In this document: positions 22,735 through 34,959 of the stretch, piece by piece
How positions within the stretch are numbered: the stretch's first letter is position 1
Layout: each line of letters opens with the position of its first letter
Assembly (NCBI GenBank): GCA_009760855.2
Contig: WPIO01000073.1
Location: 767,001 to 831,000, forward strand
Source of the DNA: Cristatella mucedo
Lineage: Eukaryota; Bryozoa; Phylactolaemata; Cristatellidae
Direction of reading: 5' to 3'
DNA: 64,000 nt
Translations under genes and position numbers: made by a program
Notes under the pieces: model-generated
Seen by the model: only the letters and a program-made list of their open reading frames with translations
Told to the model about the DNA's origin: nothing
The model's database searches: none

Positions 22735-24972
22735 CGATTTATCGCAAATCTCTGGCAATAAGCGACCTGATTTCTGAAAATGGTCTCGACCTGCTCGCCT
22801 TGACTGAAACTTGGCTAAAATCGGTAAACTGCCCGACAATTAAAGACACTACCCCAACTGGTTTCTCATTCTTTCACACCCCTAGGATCAAAACTGGAGG
22901 TGGAGTTGCTGTTATCATGTGCTCGAAATTCAACTTCAAGCCATTTGCAGTACCCTCGAAGTAGCCTTTTGAATCGATTGTCCTGATTTCCTCCAATTAA
23001 TTACCAATCGATCCTAGCAAAGGCCAGGTGTAGCTTTTATAAAAACATTGTTGAATCACAGATGTACAATCCAAAAATGCTAATGTCGACGATCAACCAT
23101 CTTCTCAACAGCTCCCAGATTAGCTCCTTACCTGATGATCCATGTGATGATCTAGCTGATCGCTTCTGTAGATTCTTTGTCCAGAAGGTAGACAAGATCA
23201 GGGAGTCCATCCCTGCGATGGCAGCATCCCCCCTAGAATGCTGTCCCTCGATTTCTTGCAGCACCTAAATATCTACATTCTAGTAGGTCACTATTGATGT
23301 GGTCCTGAAGTTCATAACACAATCAAAGAAGACAACAAATCCTTTGGACCCTATTTCCACTGCCCTGCTCCTACGTTGCATTGATCTGCTGCTGCCATGC
23401 ATAACTAACACCATTAATATGTCATTAGCCTCAGGTCGTGTCCCAGCACCTTTAAAAAAGCTGTAGTCAGGCTACTACTCAAGAAAGCGACACTAGACCA
23501 AGAGGACTTGACTAGAAAGAGAACTAGAGAACTAGACCAAGAGAACGCCACTACCATGCCGTCTCCCTTCTACCATTCCTATCGAAGACTCTGGAACAAG
23601 GCATGGCAGACCGGCTGAACTCATATGTTGAAACTTCAAACCTTACTAGGAAGTTCCAGTTTGGCTTTAGAGCTAATGACTCCACAGAGTCTGCATTGCT
23701 TCGGGTGTACAACGACCTACTTAGGAATGCAGACATGGGTAGACTATATGTGCTTGTTTTGCTCGATTTTTCGGCAGCTTTTGATACTATCATCACATTA
23801 AGTCTTTCTTGAACGCCTCTCATCTCACCTGGACATCACTGGCACTGTTCGGCAATGGTGCAGGTCCTACCTCAGTGGGAGACTCCAGAGTATTGACGTG
23901 AATGGACAAAGATCATCCGAGGTACTTCTAAAATATGGGATACCTCAGGGCTCCATGCTTGGTCCGGTTCTTTTAACGGTTTATACTCCCTCTTGCCGAT
24001 GTGATTGCCAAGCACAATCAAGGCTTTCACTTCTATGCGAATGACTCTCAGTTGTACCTTTGCTTTGATCCCTCACAGCCTTCGAATTCTCTCAACTCTC
24101 TTGCTGCATGTATTGATGACATCTGCACATGGATGGCAGCAAACTTTCTTAAATTGAATGATGATAAAACTAACTTATTAGTTACGGGCAAACCAAGTGT
24201 GATTCAGAAATTGGAAAGGCTGACTCAAAATCGGCTGTGCCAGCATATCTCCTGTTGAGTCTGCTCAAAATCTAGGTGTTATGTTCCAAAATGACCTTTT
24301 GTTAGACGACCACATCAGCTTCACAATCAAGTCTGCCGACTTTCAGCTACATAACATTGCTAAAATTCGGGCTTGTTTAGATAGGGATACTACATCTCAG
24401 TTGGTCCATGCATTTGCGGCATCCCGTCTTGACTTCTGTAACTCACTGCTTGCTGACCTACCGGCATGTGCAATTAAATGCTCACAGCTGGTGCAAAACT
24501 GCAGCTAGGCTTCTTTGTCGTGAGCGTAGCAGTTGCCATGTCACACCATTTCTCACCGACCTGCACTGGCTACAAGTCAAGCAACGGATCGACTTCAAGG
24601 CTTTGCCACTCACTTTTAGACCGTACATTCGGTCGTTTGCCCCCAAAGCCTGGAACTCACTCCAGACTTTCGTCACGACATCCCCTGGCTTGGCCACATT
24701 TAAACAGAAATTAAAAACGAACCTATTTATGATAGCATTAAGTGGGTACCTGTGATTCGTCCTTCATGTGCTTATGCGTGCTGACACTGTGCATGCTGCC
24801 ACTAACCACAATTGCATGCTGACCCTGTGCATGTCACCCCTAACCATGTTATTCACGTTGTTTATCAAGCATGGTACCACTCAATTCGTTCATGTTTCCT
24901 TTGCAGCACATGTAAAGCACCTAGAAAGAGATTGAGTTCTTTGAGGGCGCTTTATCAATATTAACATTATTA
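22735..24972 (+). mobile_element. LINE-B, internally deleted and frameshifted
   Basis: A second CR1/L2-type family. Endonuclease motifs (LALTETWL, GGGVAVIM) occur at 22,770-22,930. A deletion then leads to reverse transcriptase pieces at 23,062-24,755: FQFGFRANDST, LLDFSAAFDTI, a mutated catalytic box reading YANDSQLY, and NFLKLNDDKT. The 3' end shows the family hairpin (GCACCTAGAAAGAGATTG...GAGGGCGCTTTATC) and a TTA-rich tail. The catalytic D-to-N change and several stops mean it is dead. Confidence 0.8.
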
Positions 24973-24974
24973 TT

Positions 24975-25420
24975 ATCATGCAGTCGCTCGAGAACTTCGG
25001 CCGCTTGCACCCAGCGAAGAATTGACTGCCGAGGGACTCGAGTAGGCTGTGACCCGGTGGGCTGACGTGATGCCAAGCAGCAAGGCACCAGTTGCTTGCC
25101 GACTCCTAGCTGAGTGCTGAGCGTGCTTCCCTTTGAGCTCGGCTATCTGGCGACTAGTTAGCAAAGGAAAGTACAACTCTGTTGTGGCCTCTTTGTGGGC
25201 ATGCACCTGAAGCCATATGTACACGAAGTGGTTTATAGGCCAGGGAGCAATGAGCTGGCAAAAGCCGGAGAGCCTTAATCGACAAGTTAAATTCATTCTC
25301 CAGTGGCCCTCCGTGGCTGCTAAAGGGGTCTCCTGGCAAGGGCAGGGAATGCGTTTAGGCTGTGCGAAAGTAAAGTACCAACCATCCTATGAGTAGTTTG
25401 AAAGTCAAGACCGCACCATA
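24975..25420. other. No gene seen
   Basis: No exon or element was recognised between LINE-B and the SINE-B copy. The minus ORFs (106 and 61 codons) lack motifs. Confidence 0.4.
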
Positions 25421-25423
25421 GAG

Positions 25424-25575
25424 GTTCACTGATTTGACAGCCTCATTTATGTAGGGGCAAATCAGCCTTCAGCTTGCAGTGGTCAAAAAAGGATCGCCCA
25501 CTCAAGTACTCGAACCAACCATCTGGCGAAAGAACAAGCACCTTAGCCCTAGGCTAAGACCCTGGGATATAATGA
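25424..25575 (-). mobile_element. SINE-B copy
   Basis: Shared blocks on the plus strand: ACAGCCTCATTTATGTA, GATCGCCCACTC, CTCGAACC (reverse B box), then CTAGGCTAAGACC. It is related to copies at 31.1, 32.2, 37.9 and 46.1-46.4 kb. The tRNA-like head reads on the minus strand. Confidence 0.55.
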
Positions 25576-25579
25576 AAAG

Positions 25580-26210
25580 CGATGACAGGTTGCATCTCTA
25601 GTGTGATTGGGAGGCCGTGCCTCCAAACCATCGGTATGTGGGAGTTTAGCCCACGTACAAAGAGCAGGTGATGCACTGACGACTGCCCACTATCAGAGGG
25701 CTGCAGGAATCGTCGGTCCTGTCCACCGGCAGGATCTCACATGTCTCCACCCGGGTCCTGAACGAGAAATAGTTTAGATTTAGAGATTTAGCAGCTGGCA
25801 CCCGTGTTTTACTTGATCTAACGTGTCACATGGCTTGGCTTCTAATATCTAAGATCTGGATCGGGTAAAAGGATACACTTGTCTACCATATTGTACAGGC
25901 TAACGTTTCAGCTTTGCAGCATGCAGTGCTCCTGCTCTCCTAAAGGAATAGTGAAGCTGCTGTTTTCAGCATTCTAGTGCTTAGCTAGTGATGTAATCAG
26001 CAATTGAGATGTGAGACTTAGCAATAAATTTGACGACATCGTGGGGCCGGCTAGGTGCCTGTGCTGAAAAAGTACTGAAATGCAATTGAATAAAGACGAC
26101 ATGGTGTTATCCGGCACTCTATTTGATCACAATCTTAGGAGGTGATTAAAGAGGAGAGCTAGTAGAACAAGAGGAGACTCAAGGGGAATGGTGGTGTTCA
26201 CCTAAGTACC
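25580..26210. other. No gene seen; probable TMEM170 upstream region
   Basis: This precedes the plus-strand TMEM170-like gene and should contain its promoter. No clear core promoter motif was seen. Confidence 0.3.
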
Positions 26211-26215
26211 GCACG

Positions 26216-27977
26216 ATGTGCATGAGGGCTGCAGTGTTGCCAAACTTTGCAAATAGCACTTGCAACCCGATGCCTGCTTCACAGCGGCGTACACTATTTA
26301 GTTAACAGGAAATTGTTGCATGCAATTACCTAGAGATGCCATGGCTTAGATGAATCACCAATGCTTGCATGCTGCAGTCACTCTAAAGGCTGAGGATGCA
26401 GTTGTTCGATGCTTCCAGGGATGCTGCTAGCGTAAACAATGTAAAAGGCAAATGCATGTCTAATCAGGCTGCTTAGATTTATTACGACCAAGTACGGCAT
26501 TTGCCTAAAAGCTTTTGATCAGTACTCAGCTGTGTGACTGACTGCTCACGAAACCCATCCTGGCAGGATGCCAGAATTTTTTTTAGTGCAACCGAGCTTT
26601 TATGCTTGTGTATAGTGAGCTTGGAAAAGCTGTTTATTGTGGTTCAAACTTGTACAGCTACTTTTGTGCCCTTAGGACATGCCGAGTAAAATCACGTGGG
26701 CTGCAGTTTGTGCTGATTCTGCATTTTTCATATGCTGCTGGTGGTTTCGTTACAGGCATATGGTATCAAGTTTTCGTGTTCATGCTCATCTCCTCCATCT
26801 TAGTACATGCAGTGGCTGCTGCGATAGCTTTCGGACACTTGCGCAAGCATGCTGTCGGCCGGTTCATTCCTGTCATCATTATAGTCATGGGAGTAGTTCT
26901 GCCTGCTACTAGTGGATCTATCACAAGTGAGTGGGTTGGTCTCCATCGTATTGTCACACTTAAACTATGCAGAAGAATACTGCTGCAAGCCTGTTTTCTT
27001 GTACACCGGCTCTGCAGAAGGTTGCTTGCTTGTCATTGCTTTGTTGTGATTGGCTAATACGTTTTGCCTTGAATATAATCTCAAAGCCTAATTTATATAC
27101 CTTGAATCCGGTTGACTTAACCAGATTTTCATAAGGTTTTACACGTTAATGAATGTCACTTTAAGTTTAGGTGTGCCTCTAGTTTGACACCCATTCATGC
27201 TCACAAGCATGCCCCATAATTAAGTTGGTCACTGCATTTGTCCATCTGTAACTCACTACTAACAGGTCTTTAGGCTTGTACAATAAGGCACTGACAGTGG
27301 ATGCAAAACTGAAGCTAGGCTTGTCTGTCGTAAACGTTGACAATGTCCCAATACCCTATTTTCTCACCGAACTGCTCGGGCTCTCCATTAAGCAGCAAAT
27401 CGGCTCCAGGGTTTTGTCACTCACTTTTAGATCTGTTCATTCTCTTGCTATATATAGCCCACTAATCCGAACTACTTCCCACTCAGGCTAGGCATCATTA
27501 CTACCAGCTCTTCTGACTCAAGTCGTTCAGCCTTGTCTCTGACCAATCTCAAATTCTTTTAAGACCGTTCGTATGCAACTCACTCCCGACTGACTTCAGA
27601 ACTTCCTCTGACTTGACAACATTCAATGAGCTGAAAACCCACCAGTTCTTTAAATTCCTTACATCATTTGCTTGGCCTATGTGAATCGTCCTTTATGTGC
27701 TTATGCATGCAGATACTGTGTACTGTGTTATCACTAACCGATTTACGTGCTTAGTTTGCATGATATATAGTTTGCCTAGACAGAGATTTAGATCTCGTAG
27801 AGTGCAATATACATGTCTTATTATTATTATGCCAAGTCTGTTGTAGGTGCTGCCATTGCTGGTGTCTACAGCGCAGCTAACTTCACAATGGCACCTATAT
27901 ACCCTATTGTGTGGGGTGTAGGCTACACTCTGGTCGTCACGTTTATGTCATTCACAAGGTTTCTGGTAATGCTGTGA
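26216..27977 (+). CDS. TMEM170: TMEM170-family membrane protein
   Basis: Exons 26,756-26,926 and 27,847-27,977 (stop TGA) are firm: strong AG and GT sites, matching phase, and a clear family match. The three hydrophobic helices run WYQVFVFMLISS.., VGRFIPVIIIVMGVV and WGVGYTLVVTFM, with the conserved LRKH..GRF loop and S..AIAGVYSAA after the second helix. TMEM170 proteins are small multi-pass membrane proteins of the ER and nuclear envelope, linked to ER sheet and nuclear pore shape. The first exon is tentative: 26,216-26,301, ATG with a second in-frame ATG at 26,222. It encodes NFANSTCN, like the family's glycosylated N-terminus, but has a weak donor (A|GTTAAC). A LINE-B fragment fills half of the last intron. 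Confidence 0.85.
27275..27830 (+). mobile_element. LINE-B 3' fragment in TMEM170 intron
   Basis: Decayed C-terminal reverse transcriptase sequence, the LINE-B 3' untranslated region (GTGAATCGTCCTTTATGTGC), a worn hairpin and a TTATTATTATTA tail. The tail ends 17 bp before the next exon at 27,847. Confidence 0.7.
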
Positions 27978-28609
27978 TGCACCTTGGCTGCATACACATC
28001 AGATCTCACACATGTCAGATCTCTAACACGCTGGCATCCCAAGACCCGTGATCACCGTGTTGTTGCTTGGCCTGGCCAGCACGGCGCCTGTGATGCCTAA
28101 GCTGTTGCTGGTTGTCGCCCTGCACTGCCTGTTCGAGTATTTGGGTAAAATCCGTTTAGGCTAAAATCCATGTGCCAGTCACTGTCTTACCAAGCCAGTT
28201 CGGCTCTTTAGGTGCTACCTTGCATTTTATACTAGGTGTCAGTCAATGCCACAGACGACCAATTGGGACCCTTAACGAATGGGCAGAGCTTCTTGTGTAG
28301 CAGGGAGTGCAATTTTCGAGCCTTGTAGAGCTGAGACCGACACAAGCAGCCATCTCTCCAAACGTGCCATTGGCCTTGTTATGGCCACGATTCCTACTTT
28401 GGCTGGTACACTTTTATTGTGATATTATGCTAACTGCAAATGATCCAGCAATGCAAGCACGAGCTGCGCTTTGTACATGTGTTCATTTAGCAGTGAAATC
28501 GGCTGCAAGCCAACTGTAGCTTAGCTTATAGCTAGCTACTCGAGCACTCAAAGAAAACGTTTTCTGTATTGCACAGGTAGGCCGGCTATGATGTTTGCCT
28601 TGCCATTTC

Positions 28610-28615
28610 AATAAA
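28610..28615 (+). terminator. Poly(A) signal AATAAA
   Basis: An AATAAA hexamer 633 bp past the TMEM170 stop on the same strand. A 3' untranslated region of this length is plausible. Bases 27,978-28,605 hold nothing else recognisable. Confidence 0.45.
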
Positions 28616-28707
28616 AACACTGAGGACGTTGCCGTACACTCAGGTTATTTTTTGCTGTCGTAAGCACCAACCTCTTGCCGAACAGTGGAGGTAGTAACAG
28701 CACAGGA

Positions 28708-28809
<102 letters not shown>

Positions 28810-29630
28810 CACTCCTGGCTATGGCCCGAAGGAGGGTTTTTCGACCATACGTGTTGCGGGTACCAGCATATCTTTGCTGCCCAAACACGTGCTGTGGATG
28901 CCTTTCTGGTTTAATAAGGGCTTAATATTCAGGGGTCCTCGGAGCTAGTGCAGTGCTGCACATACGTCGAAACACTAATGTGTTGTGAGCCAGAAATGCA
29001 CGAATCGGCTGCTACTCAGTGCAAGCAGAGGTTGCATCAGGCAACACTGGGGCATGTTGACATTAGTTAAAGCCACTCTGCACGAAACTTCATGTAGATA
29101 CATGCATGTGTACATATCGGAACCGGGGACTAAATATGCTCTTTTGGGTACAAAACGCACATATCTGGACCGAAAGGTTCGGGGGGGGGGCTTTAGCGTG
29201 GGGCTTCTGCCACTGTGCCGGATGATGGCAGCCAAGATATGCGCTTCAGTAGCTAATAGAGCAGTCCAAATTCTCAAAGCTTCCTCCGTGCTAACTACTC
29301 AGCCGTGTTTTTACTCAGAGAATAACTTTAATCAAAACATGCACCCATCCTTCTATCGTGGCTCGGGTGCCTTGTAGCTCGATTGTTACTCTGCTAGCAA
29401 CAAGGCTAGGGTAGCAACAAGACTAGGGGTAGAGCACAGTAACAAGCAACAGACAGTCGGGGCCATGGCACGGTGTAGCTCCGAAGACACCGCGTAGGGA
29501 TCATCGCCCATCAGGGGTATGGGCAGCACAGTGCACAACTCCAGCCAAACAGAAACTTACTTAAAGCATACGTTCACTAGAATACAAATCAACGGTAGCA
29601 CTTATGTGCCCCACAATCAGTTTGACATGC
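28810..29630. other. No gene seen
   Basis: Region between the convergent TMEM170-like and CS-domain genes. The ORFs at 28,975-29,377 on both strands lack motifs. Part may be 3' untranslated sequence of the minus-strand CS-domain gene. Confidence 0.35.
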
Positions 29631-29639
29631 CAATGTTTT

Positions 29640-30817
29640 TTATATGCCGAAATAGTCATCGTCCTCGTCGGACTCGCCAGAGAGTTCGCCATCCGATGTA
29701 GACCAATCTTCAAGGTCACCGGCTGGCAAGCTGGCCTCAGGGGTAGACTTGGGTGGCAGGTCCTCGTCACACATCGGCCATTGCTTATAGTGCAAGACTA
29801 ACCCTGCAAGAGCCATGTGCGGCGTTTAACCACTTGGCAATGCTTACCGAGATGCAGTGTCCGGGCAAGGAAGCATTCAGAAGGAGGGAAAGTGCAAAAC
29901 CGGTTCGGCAAGCGATTATGTGCACGAGTCCAGAAGCTGACAGTCGGTAGCGTTAAATTACCGTGCTGAACCAACGCTGTCAAAGTGTCGAGCACAGCTT
30001 TGCAAGTGGAACATGGCCGGCAGCCATGCTAAGGCGACTCAGGTGTCAGATCTCACCTTTTTTGGAATTAAATGGGGACGACTCATCATTGGCCAAGGCC
30101 TCGTCTTCGTCCGATGAATCGTCAAGAGCCTCGAAGTCGGCTTTCACCGCAGTATTCGGCTAGGAAAGGCAACACAGCTTTCAACATGCGCAACCACTGC
30201 CATGCAGGCACACTCAGCCTACGATAACTGACACAATAACGAAGACACCCAAAAACGACAATGCTGCCATTAACGCGTCAGCCTCTGCTCTCCCTTTTTA
30301 ACAAGAGGATGGGCATGCTCTGGTAAAGAGGCAAGGATGCTGTCAGTGATTCAGTAAATCTCGAGTCTAGCCAGCGTGCGCAGGTAGCACGAGCCAGGCA
30401 GCCAGACGGGAGGCTTGCGAGGCCAGCCTCTAACAGCTCTAGGCCCATGTGAGGCACATTCCACAGGTGCAATGTGCAGCCAAGCGAGCTTGGTCACAAT
30501 CTCAAGGCTTGTGCGCAAGGGGGAGGGGCGTGTGCGATGCAGCGGCCTCGATAGCAAGGACTCAAGCAGCATTTTCAGCTGTCCACTTTGCGAAGGCAGC
30601 TGCACTGGTCGCAGCCGACTGTCCGAGTTAACAGAAGCAGCACAGCGGGCTCACCCTATAGCCCTCCTGCAGCAGGCGAGGCCACTTGGAATCCTCGGCT
30701 TTGTACAAGGCGACGAGCACCTCACTTTTGTGCACCTCTACCTGGCACCTCGGCCCGACTATGTCGGCGTATAGAGGTTGCAGCACAAACTCGTACGCTG
30801 CACCGTCTACGTAAGCC
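29640..30817 (-). CDS. CS (p23-like) domain protein, C-terminal exons
   Basis: Exons 30,817-30,655; 30,159-30,057; 29,936-29,848; 29,783-29,640 (stop TAA), with consistent phases (2-0, 0-1, 1-0, 0-stop). The first encodes the second half of a CS domain: YEFVLQPLYADI, VEVHKSEVLVALYKAED and the hallmark WPRLL. An acidic tail follows (DFEALDDSSDEDEAL, then SGESDEDDDYFGI at the end). CS domains serve as HSP90 co-chaperone or protein-binding modules in p23, SGT1 and some TDRD12 relatives. The third exon is less certain, because its frame is unlike the acidic tail. Exons for the first half of the domain were not found. It may be its own gene or the 3' end of the HEAT/ARM gene upstream on this strand. 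Confidence 0.6.
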
Positions 30818-30819
30818 CT

Positions 30820-31035
30820 GGAAAAACGAAGAGGGTGCTTTCGGTTGCATAGCAAAGTGGGTGATGGTGGTAGTAGGGGAGGAGGTAGTAACTTTGGCCT
30901 GTGCCTGCTTTGCATAAATGACACAGCAAGTTGAGGACCAGTCAAACAATTCCAGCTGTGATGCGAGCTCTAGCCTCCACTCAGGCCAGCCAGGCTCTAA
31001 CGCCTTCACTAGACAGTGACAAAAAGGAAACTGCA
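30820..31035 (-). other. Possible further exon, unresolved
   Basis: A minus open frame (about 31,026-30,900) reads PGWPEWRLELASQLELFDW after an AG. It could be the start of the CS domain, but no donor gives the phase required by the next exon. Confidence 0.2.
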
Positions 31036-31039
31036 CGAG

Positions 31040-31205
31040 CCGAGATGCTCGCCCACGACTGTCTTGGAAGGTAGGTACTTTTCACGACCTCAGTCGTGGG
31101 TTCGAATCCTGCTGTGGGCGATCCTATATTGCCGCTGGCAGTGGCGGTGATAGCCGTCAGGGCTCTCCTGTCGCTATACAAAAGAGGCTGTTAAATCAGC
31201 TAGCA
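31040..31205 (+). mobile_element. SINE-B copy (sense strand)
   Basis: Sense orientation on plus: CCTCAGTCGTGGGTTCGAATCC carries a near-perfect Pol III B box (GGTTCGAATCC, 31,109-31,119). GTGGGCGATCC and the conserved end AGAGGCTGTTAAATCAGCTA follow. The 3' end runs into TGTA and TA repeats. Confidence 0.65.
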
Positions 31206-31215
31206 TGTATGTATG

Positions 31216-31216
<1 letters not shown>

Positions 31217-31247
<31 letters not shown>

Positions 31248-31248
31248 T
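31217..31248. repeat. (TA)n microsatellite
   Basis: Alternating TA run just 3' of the SINE-B copy, probably derived from its tail. Confidence 0.9.
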
Positions 31249-31249
31249 G

Positions 31250-31940
31250 AGGCTGTTCCAGTGACAGGTCCCCATTTTGATATTAAACGAAGCAAAGCAG
31301 TAGTTGCCCGGCGGGGGCGGGCCATTGGGCGTCGGTGTGTGCAGGCCTCTTGAAAGACTCACAGCGAGCATGAGACATGCCATATTACAGGGCAAGCACT
31401 CCAGGCCTGCCGAAGTGGCAGGGATCTGCTGCGAGCTACGGCGAGCTCCGACGAGCTGCCATAAGATGTCTCGATCACGAAATCCGTCTGATCAACAAAC
31501 AAAACCAGTCTTGCTTACTTAAAGTCAACTGCTGCCTTTCCGTAGCGGATCACAGGGCTGACGATGTCAGGCTGCTTAACGGCCAGAATAATATAGCGTC
31601 TTTTCTGTCTCCAGACAACTGGAGGATGTGAGCTACAACGTAGCCACAGCCACGACCGGAATAGGTTTTTGCCAAGTAGCCAAGCAGCTGCAATCGCTTC
31701 AAGCTGGTCGATGGAAGGACACCACGGTTAACATGGACAATTTCCACACATGCACGCACACAGTGACAACAGGAAGACCTCTTCAAAGGAGCTGCAGTGC
31801 TGTTTGCAGAGAGGCCATGCAACTTACATGTGGATACTCTCAAGTGGAGGCAAATCTTTTGGAAATGGCTGCAGCAGCAGCTTTTTGCTAGTTGGAAAAG
31901 ATCTGAAAAGGTGAATAATAACGACGAGTGGGTGAACAAA
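31250..31940. other. No supported gene
   Basis: Open frames on both strands (up to 129 codons) have no recognised domain or consistent splice sites. Confidence 0.35.
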
Positions 31941-31943
31941 GAG

Positions 31944-32000
31944 CAGATGCAGGAGGCAGCAGCTCAGATGCAGGAGGCAGTGGCTCAGATGCAGGAGGCA
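31944..32000 (+). repeat. 21-bp tandem repeat
   Basis: Units like CAGATGCAGGAGGCAGCAGCT, nearly three copies. On plus it would read QMQEAAA, a coiled-coil-like heptad, inside an 86-codon ORF (31,797-32,057). No splice evidence supports a gene. Confidence 0.75.
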
Positions 32001-32174
32001 TTAATGCTGAGCAATAAAGGGATGAATGAGTTCAACAACAGTACCCATAAAAGCTAAACCAGCAACATTCAAGCGCAACAGCTAGCTCGAGACGAGTGGT
32101 CCAACCACCGAGGAGAATAGCCGGAAAAAGGCATTTTGCTGGGTCGTATCCCTCCGAGGACGGTGAAAATTGAG

Positions 32175-32330
32175 AATAATGATAAAGGTCGGCAGACTCA
32201 GCAACCTCGTTTACATAACAGCAGAAGAGCCTTAGCAGCTAGCACCCCCTCCCCTGCCTGCTGTGGGAAATACAGCATTGCTTGCTTCAGGACTCGAACC
32301 CACGACCTAGGCAACGACTGAGGGTGGCAA
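32175..32330 (-). mobile_element. SINE-B copy
   Basis: Plus-strand order AACAGCAGAAGAGCCTTAGCAGCTAG, CTGTGGGAAA, then ACTCGAACCCACGACCTAGGC (reverse B box). This matches the SINE-B pattern. Confidence 0.5.
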
Positions 32331-32334
32331 GACT

Positions 32335-33170
32335 TTTCTTCCTTCATTCATTTTAATACCCTACTACACTGGCCCTTGCTACTTGTTGGTGGCTCCGTTA
32401 AGCAACTGAATGCCATCTTGCCTCTTGCCCTTTTTATGAAGAATATTGCAAATTTAGTATTCCTTAAGGATGCTGGAATTGAGAAAACGCAATTGCAAAG
32501 TGCCACTCAGCAGCACAAGGAATCGGAAAGCACGTGCAAATAAGTATTAGAAGCCAGTGATTAAACAAGACAATATACAAAAGAAGCTATGGAGAGATAA
32601 CCTAGTCAGTCACATATAGTAAGCTTAAATATGAAATCACAATCAAATACGAGGATGCTTACTTGCACAACTGTCTACTCACTAGATACGACTCGAAAAA
32701 GACTGGAAGCAAACCTGTTTGGTGCTTTCCATAATGTAACCATGGTTACCTTCAGTTTGAATCTTTGAGAACGGCTCGGCTTGAGGCATACTACAGACTA
32801 CTGGGTAGTTATGCATACCGTTTACAAATATATTTTGATAACACTGCCGATTTTATCAGAGCTCAACGTTTCCCCATGACTACTGCAAGCAAGTTAATGG
32901 TTAGGATAGGTGGAAAAATAGGCCCACATTTATCAGGACAGTTACTAATAGTTCCTTGTACAATTTTTTAAAGTAACCACCAGCATGAATGAACAAATTT
33001 TTTTTGAAAACTAGTCCTTTAGCTCTGGCTGGTATCGACATACACACTCCTGTCAGCACGTGACAAGAAACATCAACATAGAAATAAAAACATAAAAACA
33101 ACGCAGGCCAAAGAGCAACAGGCAACGAAGGGGGAGGGAAAGATTGCAGTAAGTTTTGTTAATTCGAAAG
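32335..33170. other. No gene seen
   Basis: AT-rich sequence without recognised exons or elements on either strand. Confidence 0.4.
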
Positions 33171-33179
33171 AGGGTAGAG

Positions 33180-33184
33180 GGCGA

Positions 33185-33256
<72 letters not shown>
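33180..33256. repeat. (GA)n microsatellite
   Basis: A GA run with a few GGGCGA interruptions at its left end. Confidence 0.95.
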
Positions 33257-33259
<3 letters not shown>

Positions 33260-33642
33260 CTACATCTGAACATAATCATTTTAAGGTGCCTACACCAAGA
33301 CAGCCAACCAAGATCAGGTATCGGGTCTATCAAACGAGTTACTTTAAGCCTCCAATAACAGAAAGTGTAGTCCTATAAATTTTCACCTATCAGTGTACCC
33401 AGATAGCTTGTCCGATGGAAGATCAGTCTTTCAAAAAGTTGCACTTGCACAAAACTATTTTTTTTTATAAAGCTAACCAATACTGGCTATAAATATAAAT
33501 TATCTTTGGCCGTGACAGTTTGTAGCTCTACTACTGGAAATGAATAGAAATGACCTTTGGATCTAAACCACGGCTGACAATGAATAGAAATTACCTTATG
33601 AGATCAAGCACCTCTGGCAATTAATATATATATGTATATATA

Positions 33643-33785
33643 ATTCATTTTTATAGCATCATAAGAAAATTATCTCTATTCAGGTCCTTCATATATGCCA
33701 TAGGGCTCGAGCACACGACCTCTCAAATACATTCACTTTGACTTCGGTCGGGGCGAGCGCCAAAACCACTGGGCCAAAACCAGGG
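33643..33785 (-). mobile_element. SINE-A copy
   Basis: A TATATA flank, then TTATAGCATCATAAGAAAATTATC (worn hairpin), AGGGCTCGAGC (B box) and the A-box-like TGGCCCAGTGG on the minus strand. Confidence 0.65.
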
Positions 33786-33789
33786 AGGC

Positions 33790-34955
33790 GATATGACCTT
33801 TGGCAATGGCAGTTTTCAACAGAGCACATCCTTTTAATGACAAATAGTGATTGCTCAGCCATCCAAGAACAGCCCAAACTGAGGATTCTCCTCGGAATCT
33901 GCAGAAAGAAACACGAAATTTTCTTTTTTTAGCGAAGCATCGACTTTATACAGTACACACAAGATTGAGCTTTTTTTTGTTTGGAAACGCCCTGGCTGGC
34001 GGTGAGTGGTGCTGCTGAGTGCCGGTCATAGAGGAGTTTCCATAAAAACTAGAGGGCTGTGGCAAGACTATAGAATGGCGCTTTGTTTGCAAATGGCCGT
34101 AAGCTGCATCTTCCACTAAATGGCTCTTGCCTATTCTGTTGCATAGCAACAGAGTTTTTGCAGTTTCAAAAACGTGCACGACCTGCCAAATACTGCTGTG
34201 CTTGAGTGTAGTATACAGGTGAAACATAGGAGCAAAGGCTCACTGGAAAAGCACCAGAAGAAACAGGCAAAAAACCTGCTGTACAATCACTCGGTCTGGG
34301 GCAGCAACTACTGCTATGCACACTTGATGTGCCAGCAGCCATTAAGCCCTCACCCTCAGCTTGCCGGTTGACCAGTTGAGTGTCTTTTAAAGTGGTTCTT
34401 ACTACTGCAGGTATGAAAAATGATCACGGAAATTTTTTTAAGGGAGAGCTGAAACAGAGCTTAGCCTTAGCCAGCCATTCACAGGTGCACCACCCAACGT
34501 AAGTGAGGGTGGGGGAGGCTTCAGCAGCTGTAGCACCCCTCACCATAGCCACCTGCCGATGCCAAGTAAATTAGCATGCGACCAGCCCGAAGACATAGCA
34601 CACTGTCTGTGAACCGCTAGTCAGCACTTTGACAGTTGGATTCTGGTCTAAAATGTCGGTGAATGTCTGCCAGTGCTAACAAATTTATACAACACTAGTC
34701 AAGCTAGCCTAGCATCGAGCAGAGCTGACTAGAGCACAAGTACTACCCTTAAAACCCTTAAATCACCATTCTTAATTTCAGAAAAACAGCCCAAGATGCC
34801 TGGTTTGCTGCGCACCCAGCCCACACACAGAGCCAGGCAAATCCAGCAACCCACATACAGAAGAAAACGACGGTGATCAGGGTGGGGGGAGGTTGACGTC
34901 ATAATCAACGGCAGCCAAAGGCGTAGAAATGCACTTTCCAGACGGTTGCACGTTC
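33790..34955. other. No firm gene
   Basis: A minus ORF at 33,946-34,227 (93 codons) and a possible plus exon after TTTCAG at 34,781 lack family motifs and partner exons. Confidence 0.3.
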
Positions 34956-34959
34956 TCAC

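Noticed and set aside
26602-27057. 151-codon plus ORF taken as one exon
   Set aside because: Only the part from 26,756 to 26,926 matches TMEM170; both ends read through clear splice sites into intron.
31100-31125. B-box-like sequence as a tRNA gene
   Set aside because: No acceptor stem or anticodon arm can be formed; the surrounding sequence matches the SINE-B family.
31797-32057. Plus ORF with QMQEA repeats as a coiled-coil gene
   Set aside because: The repeat is short, flanks are non-coding in appearance and no partner exon was found.
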